NCBI GenBank assembly: GCA_017536285.1
Contig: JAFXHP010000021.1
Coordinates: forward strand, 1 to 30,546
Reading direction: 5' to 3'
DNA length: 30,546 bases
From: Clostridia bacterium
Lineage (GTDB): Bacteria > Bacillota_A > Clostridia > UMGS1883 > HGM11501
The notes below the pieces were generated by a model, which worked only from the letters and a program-made list of their open reading frames with translations, searched no databases and was not told where the DNA came from. Position numbers and translations under genes: made by a program. Shown here piece after piece: positions 15,471 to 23,523 of the stretch; positions within the stretch are counted from its first letter, which is position 1; each line of letters starts with the position of its first letter.

Positions 15471-17669
15471 ATGGATTGGTGTAGTTTTTTAAGCAGCAGG
15501 TGGGGTGTATTTTTATACTTCCTGATTTTAACCTTACTGGCACTGTTGGCACTTAATTTTTTCAATCACAATAAAAGAACCAGGATTTTCACTCCCGGAA
15601 ATGTTTCCTTTGTCGGAATATTCATTTCTGCCTTTGCATACTTTATTCCGCTGTATTTGCTGAAGGGCTTTGACGTGTTTCCTGCAATTTTAGCCTCTTT
15701 TCAACATTCATTCAGAATTTTCGGTTTGGACGGTGGTTTCACTGAGTTTATCGCAACGGAAAGTTATCCTGCCGAAATAGAGGAACTTTATATTTCCTTC
15801 GGTGCTGTTCTTTATGCAGTTGCCCCTCTTCTCACCTTCGGATTCATACTTACATTTTTCAAAAACTTTTTTTCACATCTTAAATACAAAGGCTGCTTCT
15901 GGACGGAAACACATATTTTTTCGGAATTGAACGAAAAATCCCTGGCTCTTGCAAAATCATTACATAAAAAAAGCAAGCCGTTTTTAAGATTTATTCCCAG
16001 AAGTCTTTTTGTCTTTACCGATATTATAGACAAAAAAGAAGAACTTAGCCTTGACTTAATTGAAGAGGCGAAGGAAATTGGTGCTATTTTATTCCGAAAG
16101 GACTTGGAATCTGTTCACTTCAAGCGTGCCAACTCCTGCCGAAAAGTAAATTTCTATTTAATTTCCAATGACGAAGCTGAAAAGATACGTCATGCCGAAA
16201 GCATAATAGAAAACTACGATTATGAAGGTGTCGGCCTTTGGATTTTCTCCGACGATATCAGAACAGAACTTATTCTGGCAAAAAACGATGTAAAAAACAT
16301 GAGTTTAACCAGGGTGAACGATGTCCAGTCTCTCATCTATCACAATCTTGATAAAAACGGCATCAATCTCTTTAAAAGAGCGCGTAAAACCGACGGCGAA
16401 AAAGACGTGATTTCCGCTGTCATTATAGGTCTCGGCAAATACGGACAGGAAATGCTTAAGGCACTCACATGGTTTTGTCAGCTTGAAGATTATAAGCTCA
16501 AAATCAGTGCTTTTGATGCAGACGAAAAAGCCGAAGAAAAATTAAAGGCCATGTGTCCTGAGCTCATGAGCGATAAGTACAACAAAAAATTCATCTTCGG
16601 AGAGCCTTATTATGAAATAACCATTCATTCGGGAGTCGATGTTGCCGTTCCGCAATTCGAGGAATTGCTTTCAAAAATAGACGATGCCACCTACATTTTT
16701 GTATGCCTTGGAAATGATGAAGCCAATTTAAGTGCCGCCACCGAAATAAGGACTATATGTGAGCGTATTAACTATTCGGGAGACGGCAGAAAGCCCGACA
16801 TTGAGACAATTATATACGATTCAAATGTAAGAAAAAGCCTTGGCATAACCTGGGATAATGTAGAAAATTCCGGCAAAGAAAAGCTTGGTGCCGCAAATTA
16901 CAAAAAGCAGCCCTATAACATTTTGATGACAGGCGACCTTGACACCTTCTATTCTGAAGAAACCGTGATAAATTCAGACTTGGTTGCAGACGGATTTGCC
17001 GCCCACACCGACTACTGTGTCGACTATAAAAAAGTTTCTTTTGCAGAAGATACCATGACCGATGAGTGGAATGAATTTATAGTAGCCGAAGGCCTTAAGG
17101 AATCATGGGACGTATATTTCGCTCTTCTTGTCAAAGACGGCAAAAAGGCGTTAAAATTCCCTGAATCCAAAAGCGGTTTTTCCTTTATGACTATAAAAGA
17201 GGAAAAGGCAGTAAACAACGGTGTAACCGAAGAAGAATTTCTTAAACTTAAGAATACTGCAACGGAAAGAATTGACAAATGGGAAAAGCTGGTTTATGCG
17301 AAGTTCAACCATCTTATTACCGATCCTGAAATTGAAAAACTATGGACCGAGATTGAGAAAAGCGAGAAAAAGAAAGCGACAGAAAGTTTCAGATTTGAAT
17401 ATAATTTCCGCTCTTCCATTACAAAAGCTATTCATAAACGTTTAAGAAAAAATCTCAAATACAAATCCGAAATCACCGATAAAGCATGGGAAGATATGAC
17501 CTTACAAGATAAAGTTGAAATCGGCAAGATTGAGCATGTAAGATGGAATGCGTACATGCGTACAGAAGGCTATTCCTACTCGGAAAAGCGAAACGACCTG
17601 GCAAGACTTCATCACAATCTGGTTCCTGTCACAGAGTTATCCAACGACGATTTAAGGAAAGATGCATAA
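15471..17669 (+). CDS. Membrane protein with TrkA/RCK-like Rossmann domains and C-terminal RyR domain
   Basis: The 732-residue protein starts at the ATG at 15471 (GGAGGGA 6 nt upstream). Membrane helices lie near residues 11-31, 45-65 and 103-130. A degenerate Rossmann domain follows (from about 143, FSELNEKSLALAKSL), then a canonical one with GLGKYG at 320-325, both like the NAD-binding TrkA-N/RCK domains that gate ion channels. The C-terminus (about 640-732) matches the RyR domain: EHVRWNAYMRTEGYSYSEKR, then HHNLVPVTEL. Bacterial TrkA-N plus RyR proteins have been proposed, from comparative genomics, to sense nucleotide signals in conflict systems. A ligand-gated membrane effector or channel is a reasonable inference. 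The gene stands alone with its own promoter and terminator. Confidence 0.75.
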   Translation: MDWCSFLSSRWGVFLYFLILTLLALLALNFFNHNKRTRIFTPGNVSFVGIFISAFAYFIPLYLLKGFDVFPAILASFQHSFRIFGLDGGFTEFIATESYPAEIEELYISFGAVLYAVAPLLTFGFILTFFKNFFSHLKYKGCFWTETHIFSELNEKSLALAKSLHKKSKPFLRFIPRSLFVFTDIIDKKEELSLDLIEEAKEIGAILFRKDLESVHFKRANSCRKVNFYLISNDEAEKIRHAESIIENYDYEGVGLWIFSDDIRTELILAKNDVKNMSLTRVNDVQSLIYHNLDKNGINLFKRARKTDGEKDVISAVIIGLGKYGQEMLKALTWFCQLEDYKLKISAFDADEKAEEKLKAMCPELMSDKYNKKFIFGEPYYEITIHSGVDVAVPQFEELLSKIDDATYIFVCLGNDEANLSAATEIRTICERINYSGDGRKPDIETIIYDSNVRKSLGITWDNVENSGKEKLGAANYKKQPYNILMTGDLDTFYSEETVINSDLVADGFAAHTDYCVDYKKVSFAEDTMTDEWNEFIVAEGLKESWDVYFALLVKDGKKALKFPESKSGFSFMTIKEEKAVNNGVTEEEFLKLKNTATERIDKWEKLVYAKFNHLITDPEIEKLWTEIEKSEKKKATESFRFEYNFRSSITKAIHKRLRKNLKYKSEITDKAWEDMTLQDKVEIGKIEHVRWNAYMRTEGYSYSEKRNDLARLHHNLVPVTELSNDDLRKDA

Positions 17670-17684
17670 GCTTGAATTCATATC

Positions 17685-17720
17685 AAAAAAGAGTACCGTT
17701 TTGGAACGGTACTCTTTTTT
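17685..17720. terminator. Perfect bidirectional terminator
   Basis: A 16-bp perfect inverted repeat (AAAAAAGAGTACCGTT and its complement) with loop TTGG. It serves the TrkA-RyR gene on one side and the convergent 211-residue gene on the other. Confidence 0.93.
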
Positions 17721-17721
17721 C

Positions 17722-18357
17722 TCATACAAGGTCGTTATCTGCCAAAAAGTCGCTGACCAGTTTATCCAGGCTTCTTCGATAACAGTCACGAATCGGATTA
17801 TTCTTCTTTCCTACAGCTTTATCGAATAAAACTGCTGCAATACACTCAAAACGATGCAGAGTTGCTTTAGCAGCATCTCTGTCTGTTTTGTACAGCTCTA
17901 AAGAAATCGCGCCTAATTTTACGCAAAAACCGTCGGAAAGGCTTTCATCATCGGGTTTCAGATAAACACTTACAACTTCTTCATCATCGTTGTACGCCAA
18001 ACACAGCACGGGCTCATAAGATTTAACTCCCGCTATCAGATCTGTCCCATTTTCATAGCTGCATTCATTTTCAAACCATTCCTGATACACCTCTTCCATT
18101 TTGTCACCTAAGAAATGCTCTTCCGATAATTTCTCCTCCAAAACACTATCGATAAGCATTATAGCCCTATTTGTCAGTTTTTTTCTCATGTCTATGTCTT
18201 CTACACACATATTAAGGACAGTGTAAATTACCTTAGCACAGCCATAGGCCATGTTATCAACCAGCTCATCAATATCTTCTTTTTCTTCTTGAGTAACAAC
18301 CGGACTTTCCCCAATAAATTCAAGGACATCCTTATTTGCTTTAACACTGAATTCCAT
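17722..18357 (-). CDS. Hypothetical cytoplasmic protein
   Basis: The 211-residue product starts at an ATG with AAAGGGG upstream. I do not recognise a family. It is soluble and acidic overall. The first about 115 residues look helical (SPVVTQEEKEDIDELVDNMA, then cysteines near residue 50), and the middle (about 112-155) is predicted beta-rich (SYEPVLCLAYNDDEEVVSVYL). A basic helical end contains KNNPIRDCYRRSLDK. It has its own promoter, is convergent with the TrkA-RyR gene and shares its terminator. A functional link between the two is possible but nothing in the sequence proves it. Confidence 0.75.
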   Translation of the reverse strand: MEFSVKANKDVLEFIGESPVVTQEEKEDIDELVDNMAYGCAKVIYTVLNMCVEDIDMRKKLTNRAIMLIDSVLEEKLSEEHFLGDKMEEVYQEWFENECSYENGTDLIAGVKSYEPVLCLAYNDDEEVVSVYLKPDDESLSDGFCVKLGAISLELYKTDRDAAKATLHRFECIAAVLFDKAVGKKNNPIRDCYRRSLDKLVSDFLADNDLV

Positions 18358-18440
18358 AATTAAAACCCCTTTCTTCAGTCTTCATTTTTACCCATAACTA
18401 ATAATCGCTGCTTTTGATTGCCATAAAACGTCTTAATATA

Positions 18441-18468
18441 ATTATACCATCCTCAAATAGAAAAACAA
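18441..18468 (-). promoter_or_regulatory. Promoter of the 211-residue hypothetical gene
   Basis: On the minus strand TTGTTT (18463-18468) and TATAAT (18441-18446) are 16 bp apart. The predicted leader is about 76 nt. Confidence 0.6.
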
Positions 18469-18531
18469 GTATTTTTATTCTTTCGTACTGTCTCTTTTGT
18501 CGAAAGCTGTGAACTTCCAAACGGCTCCTTT

Positions 18532-18612
18532 CCGATGCGATTCGACTTTTGCTCGCTTTCGCAATGCAAAAGCTTCGGAAAAAATTCCCTTCGGGCAATT
18601 TTTTCCTATGAC
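18532..18612. repeat. Hairpin-rich dispersed repeat, copy 1
   Basis: This 81-bp unit is nearly identical to the one at 18681-18762. It begins with CCGATGCGATTCGA, shared with the T-arm side of the nearby tRNA-Arg gene. It contains an inverted repeat GGAAAAAATT / AATTTTTTCC around CCCTTCGGG. The inner GCAATGC hairpin is less perfect than in copy 2. Confidence 0.85.
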
Positions 18613-18618
18613 TTGTAG

Positions 18619-18640
18619 GGGACGTTCTCTGTGCCGTCCC
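18619..18640. repeat. Short inverted repeat between the two repeat copies
   Basis: GGGACG (18619-18624) pairs with CGTCCC (18635-18640). The 68-bp spacer that holds it has no plausible ORF of its own. Confidence 0.45.
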
Positions 18641-18680
18641 GCTTGTATTCCCGGCAAATGCGATGGCCATGCTGTTCCCT

Positions 18681-18775
18681 CCGATGCGATTCGACTTTCG
18701 CATTGCTTTCGCAATGCAAAAGCTTCGGAAAAAATTCCCTTCGGGCAATTTTTTCCTATGACAAGTTCGAATCGC
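18681..18775. repeat. Hairpin-rich dispersed repeat, copy 2, with terminal inverted repeats
   Basis: The core (18681-18762) repeats copy 1. Here the outer ends also form an inverted repeat: GCGATTCGACTT (18686-18697) against AAGTTCGAATCGC (18763-18775). Inside are a perfect GCATTGC-TTTC-GCAATGC hairpin and the GGAAAAAATT / AATTTTTTCC hairpin. The layout resembles a small non-coding mobile element (MITE-like) or a structured RNA unit. It carries no ORF that looks real. Confidence 0.75.
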
Positions 18776-18789
18776 TGCATTGAATATTA

Positions 18790-18835
18790 CCAAAGAAAAG
18801 AGCACCACCCTTTCGGGCAGTACTCTTTTCTTTGG
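18790..18835 (-). terminator. Terminator of tRNA-Arg
   Basis: CCAAAGAAAAGAG and its exact complement flank a further pairing arm with loop GAAA (minus strand), using G-U pairs. The stem starts at the tRNA's own CCA and the T-rich arm CTCTTTTCTTT ends it. Confidence 0.8.
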
Positions 18836-18909
18836 TATGCCCGATGCGATTCGAACGCACGGCACATAGCGTCGGAGGCTATTGCTCTATCCAACTGAGC
18901 TACGGGCAC
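18833..18909 (-). tRNA. tRNA-Arg (anticodon CCG)
   Basis: A 77-nt minus-strand cloverleaf with encoded CCA. The acceptor is GTGCCCG / CGGGCAT (closing G-U), the D arm is GCTC / GAGC, the anticodon stem is ATAGC / GCTAT with loop CTCCGAC (anticodon CCG, reads CGG), and the T arm is GTGCG / CGCAT with loop TTCGAAT. The discriminator is A. No clear promoter of its own is visible, so it could be read from the operon ending at 18967. Confidence 0.96.
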
Positions 18910-18966
18910 ATATATAAGTAATTGCAGCAAAGGTTATATTACCACAATTACTTTAATTTGTAAACA

Positions 18967-19728
18967 TTATTTTGTCGCATTGTAAAAAATTTCTCTACCG
19001 TCGGAAAGCAGAATTCTGTATGTGGGAGTTGCCGTCGCTTCGGCAAATCTGCTGTCCACATTATCCACTCTGTACCCTATATTTACCGAAGATACAGAGC
19101 AATTGGCAATTCCCTCCTGAATGAGTCTTGGTAAAACCGCCGTGGCATGACGTATATCCGTTTTTGTTTCAGAATCTTCAATAACATAGAAAAAGCTTCC
19201 GTATGCTTTGGTTTTATTTCCCTCGCTCTTTACGGAAATACGGCTACCGTATATTTCGTGTCCCTCGTATACGCTTTTAATTACAAACTCTCCCCTATGC
19301 TCGGCCTTAACCGTATCTTTAAGGTCAAAACCCAAAGAAGTGAGCCATTTCGCCGCTTCCTCGGCACTTTTTATCCTGATGTCGCTTTCTATAGTAAATG
19401 TATTTTTATTGATTTCAACGGAGCACTCACTGTTGTAGAAAACATTTTCTTCCTTTTCATACTTTCTGCCCAAAATTCCGCCAACAAACTCCGCTTCCGA
19501 TGCCATTATATTCCTTACGGATATTCCGTTAACACTCGGAATTTCTTCATCAATGACGCCTTCGGGAATTTTTATACCTCGCTTTTCCAGAAGCAGTGCC
19601 GTATCCTTTATGGTGTTTTTATCCACCACATTAGCCTCGTGACGGAGCGTAATATTCCATATTACCAGAAAAATATCAATTGCCAAAAACAAGAATATGA
19701 GCACTGTTTTTATTTTTTTCCAGTTCAT
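18967..19728 (-). CDS. yycI: WalI/YycI-like regulator of the WalRK system
   Basis: The 253-residue protein starts at an ATG with AAAGGAG upstream. Its N-terminus (MNWKKIKTVLIFLFLAIDIF) is the typical YycI short cytoplasmic tail plus single membrane helix, and the rest is an extracytoplasmic YycH/YycI-type fold ending in a domain with TYRILLSDGREIFYN. In Bacillus, WalH and WalI bind and modulate the WalK sensor kinase. It follows walH by 12 bp and is the last protein gene of the operon. A walJ (yycJ) gene, usual next, is absent; a tRNA gene lies downstream instead. Confidence 0.85.
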   Translation of the reverse strand: MNWKKIKTVLIFLFLAIDIFLVIWNITLRHEANVVDKNTIKDTALLLEKRGIKIPEGVIDEEIPSVNGISVRNIMASEAEFVGGILGRKYEKEENVFYNSECSVEINKNTFTIESDIRIKSAEEAAKWLTSLGFDLKDTVKAEHRGEFVIKSVYEGHEIYGSRISVKSEGNKTKAYGSFFYVIEDSETKTDIRHATAVLPRLIQEGIANCSVSSVNIGYRVDNVDSRFAEATATPTYRILLSDGREIFYNATK

Positions 19729-19740
19729 ATAAAGCTCCTT

Positions 19741-21195
19741 TCACAAAAACCACTGATATATTACCGTCTGCTTTCCCTCAACATATCCTACCCAGCACGG
19801 GGCCAGGGCTTTGCTTTCGCCATCTTCCATGTACGCCGGGAATAAATCCTCAACTTTTACAGGTTCTTCTGCATCCTCATAATTTGCCGCAATTTTATCA
19901 ATTGCCCCGTAAATATTAATGAATTCTCTTTCTCTTCCCGTCTCTGAATAGCTTCTTAAAAGCATGCGGAACTTGGTTACATACCCGCCTGAAACTGTCA
20001 TTTCCACCGCATGCTTCATTTCTTCTTCACCCGCTTTGATTATGGTTGCAACCTGAGTGCCGTCGTAATAGTAATCAAATAAAAATTCCATTTCCCCGCC
20101 CGTTTCAAAGCGTATATCCCTTGATACGTTCATAGGAAATTCTCCATCGGGCGACGATGCAAAATACACTCCCCCCGCAAAGCGGATTGCACTGTTAAGA
20201 GATTCATAAAGAGAGGTTCCGCCTGATAGCAAAATTCCGTGTTCCCTTGATGTTGCCTCATATTCAATAAGTCCGTTTTTATGAATTTTAAGCGAAGAAT
20301 CGTTTTCAAGATAAACAACAGTTCCTTCGCTGTCCACATAACGGTAAAGCGAATCGGGGTTATATGAAAAGCACTTTATAACCTCTGCCGGAACGCCTTC
20401 TTCCAACAAATTAATGCTTTTTATCTCCGCCTTGTCACTGTCGGCTGTTGATGCCGAGTCAAGCACCAAAAATGAATCCAGAAGTGTTTTCATCTTAACC
20501 GCATCGGAAGGCGATGATATATCCATATTCATCTGCAGTGCCATAACACAGTAATTTTCGGGCGGAACGTCCTCAGTATATCCTATGAATTTTTCAATAA
20601 GGCCCGATGTTTTTTCATAATTAAGCTCATAACGCATAACATTTTCCGTTTCACTGTCTATTGCCAGAAGCTCCAGACTTTCATCACCCGTGGGCAGAAT
20701 AAAAAAGTCCCTCACCAGCGAAAGTCCCGAAAAAGCTTCAGAATCCGCAACACCCATAAGCTGTCCGAAAAAGCTTCCGGGCATGGCAACCGAATAGTTT
20801 ACATAGGTGTACATTATCTGCTCGTTCAAAAGCTCTCTCACGTTTTCCTTTGTCAAAAGCGTGGTGGCTTTAATTTCCACCTCTCCGTTCATAAAGGCAG
20901 TGATAAGGCTTTCAATATCGGAGTAAACATCGTTATATATGCGGTCTCCGTTGTAGAAAACGGCACTGGAACCTGAACCGTCCGCAATTACTATTTTCCT
21001 CGCCTTGCTCAAGTTTTCCATGGGCATCGAATAGCTTTTTTCAAAAAAGTTCCTTATTATCGGCCATTCTTTTACATTAACAAAAAGGCTATAGCCGTCC
21101 GGCCATAACCTTTCATCAATCCATGTTATTGAAGTAAGCCCTATACTAAGAAGTATGAGCAACACGAGAACGAAACTTTTGATACGTTCCTTCAT
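19741..21195 (-). CDS. yycH: WalH/YycH-like regulator of the WalRK system
   Basis: The 484-residue protein starts at an ATG preceded by AGGGAGAAG. It has one N-terminal membrane helix (about residues 5-26, then ITWIDERLWPDGY) and a large extracytoplasmic part without cysteine-rich or enzyme motifs, as in YycH. Length is a little above the usual size of about 450. Its position directly before yycI and downstream of walRK supports the call more than sequence identity does. It probably sits at the membrane beside WalK and tunes its activity. Confidence 0.85.
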   Translation of the reverse strand: MKERIKSFVLVLLILLSIGLTSITWIDERLWPDGYSLFVNVKEWPIIRNFFEKSYSMPMENLSKARKIVIADGSGSSAVFYNGDRIYNDVYSDIESLITAFMNGEVEIKATTLLTKENVRELLNEQIMYTYVNYSVAMPGSFFGQLMGVADSEAFSGLSLVRDFFILPTGDESLELLAIDSETENVMRYELNYEKTSGLIEKFIGYTEDVPPENYCVMALQMNMDISSPSDAVKMKTLLDSFLVLDSASTADSDKAEIKSINLLEEGVPAEVIKCFSYNPDSLYRYVDSEGTVVYLENDSSLKIHKNGLIEYEATSREHGILLSGGTSLYESLNSAIRFAGGVYFASSPDGEFPMNVSRDIRFETGGEMEFLFDYYYDGTQVATIIKAGEEEMKHAVEMTVSGGYVTKFRMLLRSYSETGREREFINIYGAIDKIAANYEDAEEPVKVEDLFPAYMEDGESKALAPCWVGYVEGKQTVIYQWFL

Positions 21196-21210
21196 TTTAC
21201 TTCTCCCTAA

Positions 21211-21669
21211 TTATTTTATCCATCCGTTTATAAGGCTTTTTATGCTGTTATACCACCCAAGAGATACAAGGTTTATTTTGAAAAATACCCTTTGTACTTT
21301 CAGATTGTCGGCAGTTACTGCCTGAACAGCCAGATTGTTGTCACCGGATGAAAGCTGTACATTAAAGCAGAAAAGTCCGCTTGCTCCGACGGTTGTCTGT
21401 AAAACCTTGCCTTCCGCATCCTTCTTTGGATAGTAAAGACCATCTTCGCTGTTGTATGTAAGCACAGTTACGGTACATCCGGGGTTTGCAACACCCGAAA
21501 CGGGATAAACACTCTTATTACTCTGGGACTGAGCATTTTCCGGCTTTTTAATAACCAGAATGTTTGCCGCATTTCCCACGTCCTTATAAGTTACTCCTGC
21601 TGCAAGGCTCAATGCCGACATGGATAAAAACATGAGAATGACAAGTAAAACAGCTATTAATTTTTTCAT
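21211..21669 (-). CDS. Small secreted protein with Ig-like fold, within the wal operon
   Basis: The 152-residue product starts at the ATG at 21669 (GGAGGAGGTG 6 nt upstream) rather than an in-frame GTG nearer the site. A signal peptide is clear (MKKLIAV ... ALSLAA, cut near residue 24). Residues about 55-135 have the pattern of a bacterial Ig-like or carboxypeptidase-regulatory domain: VSGVANPGCTVTVLTY, then VGASGLFCFNVQLSSGDNNL and AVQAV. The end contains WYNSIKSLINGWIK. It sits between walK and walH, a place where Bacillus has no gene, and has its own promoter under a WalR box. A role at the cell wall is inferred from this context. Confidence 0.8.
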   Translation of the reverse strand: MKKLIAVLLVILMFLSMSALSLAAGVTYKDVGNAANILVIKKPENAQSQSNKSVYPVSGVANPGCTVTVLTYNSEDGLYYPKKDAEGKVLQTTVGASGLFCFNVQLSSGDNNLAVQAVTADNLKVQRVFFKINLVSLGWYNSIKSLINGWIK

Positions 21670-21701
21670 AATCGGCACCTCCTCCAGTTTTTTCTGTAGT
21701 T

Positions 21702-21734
21702 ATTATAACACACCAATGTTACAGGAGTATTACA
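21702..21734 (-). promoter_or_regulatory. WalR-box promoter inside the wal operon
   Basis: On the minus strand TGTAAT-ACTCC-TGTAAC (21718-21734) matches the WalR/YycF consensus of two TGT(A/T)A(A/T/C) half-sites 5 bp apart. A TATAAT -10 (21702-21707) follows. The box covers the -35 region, as for direct activation. The predicted transcript carries the secreted protein, yycH and yycI. Confidence 0.8.
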
Positions 21735-21769
21735 TCGGAATTACTTTTGAATAACATATTGAAAGTATT

Positions 21770-23521
21770 TTATGCAAGAAAAGGAAGAATTATAGTCACC
21801 GTTGTTCCTCTTCCCTCGTGACTCTCCAGGTTTATGGTTCCGCCGTGGGCATCCACAATTTCCTTGGCGATTGCAAGTCCCAGCCCTGTTCCGCCCATGG
21901 CACGGCTTCTTGCCTTATCAACACGGTAAAATCTTTCAAATATACGTTCCTGGTCCTCTTTCGGGATTCCTATACCGTTATCCTTTACCCTGATATAGGC
22001 CTTTTCTTCATCTCGGCGAAGACCAACCTCAATCTTCCCGCCGTCCTTTGTATACTTTATGGCATTGCCCACGATATTTACTATTACCTGCTCTATTCTG
22101 TCTTTATCAATAAGAATAGAGCCCACATTTTCGTCAATGTCCCTTTCAATCGTCTGCCTGTGTTCGTTTGCTTCAATGGCAAGTCTGTCGCATACTGATG
22201 TGACAAGGCCCGGCAAATCAACAGGCAATTTTTGCATTTCCCTGTTATTATCCAGCTTTGAAAGGGCAAGCAAGTCTCTTATAAGCCTTGTCATTCTGTC
22301 TGTTTCATCATTTATAACTCCCAGCATATGGGCTTGTGTTTCGTCACCCGAACCCATATCCATAAGGGTTTCCGTGTAGCTTTTCACCACGGTTATGGGG
22401 GTTCTGAGTTCGTGGGATACGTTGGCAACAAACTCACGTCTTGCATCGTCCAGCTTCTGCTGACGGGTGTAGTCATGGAACACCGCAACCACACCATCCA
22501 CCTTTCCGTTTTTCTGAAGCGGTGCAAGATAGACTCTCAGATGCTTTTCTCCCAGGCTTATGCTTCTCTCAAAGGGTTCTGTTGCAAGATAAAGAAACTG
22601 CCCCATATTAATATCCGTCCCGAGAAATTCAAAGAAGGAGTCAAAGTCTCCGATTTCCTCTTCCTTGATATCAAGAAGCTTTGTTACGGCCGGATTTATG
22701 TGGATGAGATTTCCTTCCGAATTAAACGCCATAACGCCGTCGGTCATGTATAAAAGAACCGTTTCCACCTTGTTTTTCTCAGCTTCAAGACGTATCATAC
22801 TTGTCTCAAGAGCTTCGGACATGTAGTTAAAGTCCTTGGTAAGCCGGCCGATTTCGTCGTCATTATTTACCTTTATTTTGCCCGTGAAATTCCCCTCTGC
22901 CAACTGAGATGCGGATTTCTGAAGTCTCTTAAGCGGCTTTATAAGCGTAATTGAAAGAACGAAACCCAGGAAAACAGAAAGGAAAATTCCGATTAAGAGT
23001 GCAAGAAAAATATTTGTCAAAATACTTTTCATGACCTCATACATTTCCACTTTGGTATCTGTAACGTATATAATGTATTCCACATCGCTGCCCTTCATCA
23101 TGGGAACGGCATAGTCCATTATTTCTCCATGATCGTTTATATCTCCGCCCACTTCGCCGTTAAGTGCCGCAAGGACGTTTCCCGTAATTTCATAGTCAGC
23201 ATCCAAAGCTCTTCCCGAAAGCGAGAAAAGACATCTGGCATCATACCCCGAAAGAATATAAAGCTCGCGGTAGGAATCGATACCTATTCTGACAGAAAAC
23301 TTACCCAAAAGGTCACAAAGTTCTGAAAAAGAGCTTTCTGCAGCCGTATTAAGCTGTTTCGTCATACTCTCCGTAAATACGCTTTCTTCCATATCAAAAG
23401 CAAACTGCTCATGATAATAGTGCTTGACTCCTCTTGCCGAGAACACGGCAACAAAGGTCATTACTATTACAGTAAGAATAATAAACAGAGCGAGTATTTT
23501 CCACTGTATACTTTTGAACAT
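21770..23521 (-). CDS. walK: Sensor histidine kinase WalK
   Basis: The 583-residue protein has the WalK plan in order: membrane helix (8-29), extracytoplasmic sensor (30-165), second helix (166-190), HAMP (about 188-240), PAS (about 250-355), HisKA with H370 in FVANVSHELRTP, and a HATPase domain (N box near 490, NGIGIP at 515-520, GGTGLGLAIAKEI near 543). It senses wall status and phosphorylates WalR. It starts 2 bp after walR. No terminator is obvious behind it, so walH/walI may be expressed both from here and from the internal WalR-box promoter. Confidence 0.93.
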   Translation of the reverse strand: MFKSIQWKILALFIILTVIVMTFVAVFSARGVKHYYHEQFAFDMEESVFTESMTKQLNTAAESSFSELCDLLGKFSVRIGIDSYRELYILSGYDARCLFSLSGRALDADYEITGNVLAALNGEVGGDINDHGEIMDYAVPMMKGSDVEYIIYVTDTKVEMYEVMKSILTNIFLALLIGIFLSVFLGFVLSITLIKPLKRLQKSASQLAEGNFTGKIKVNNDDEIGRLTKDFNYMSEALETSMIRLEAEKNKVETVLLYMTDGVMAFNSEGNLIHINPAVTKLLDIKEEEIGDFDSFFEFLGTDINMGQFLYLATEPFERSISLGEKHLRVYLAPLQKNGKVDGVVAVFHDYTRQQKLDDARREFVANVSHELRTPITVVKSYTETLMDMGSGDETQAHMLGVINDETDRMTRLIRDLLALSKLDNNREMQKLPVDLPGLVTSVCDRLAIEANEHRQTIERDIDENVGSILIDKDRIEQVIVNIVGNAIKYTKDGGKIEVGLRRDEEKAYIRVKDNGIGIPKEDQERIFERFYRVDKARSRAMGGTGLGLAIAKEIVDAHGGTINLESHEGRGTTVTIILPFLA

Positions 23522-23523
23522 AA

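Noticed and set aside
18532..18762. CRISPR array
   Set aside because: Only two long repeats with internal hairpins, one 68-bp spacer, and no cas genes.
18398..18865. Long minus-strand frames (155 and 101 residues) containing repeated CHRKKLPEGNFFRSF segments
   Set aside because: They are translations of the non-coding 82-bp repeats and run into the tRNA gene; no ribosome site and frame-independent repetition.
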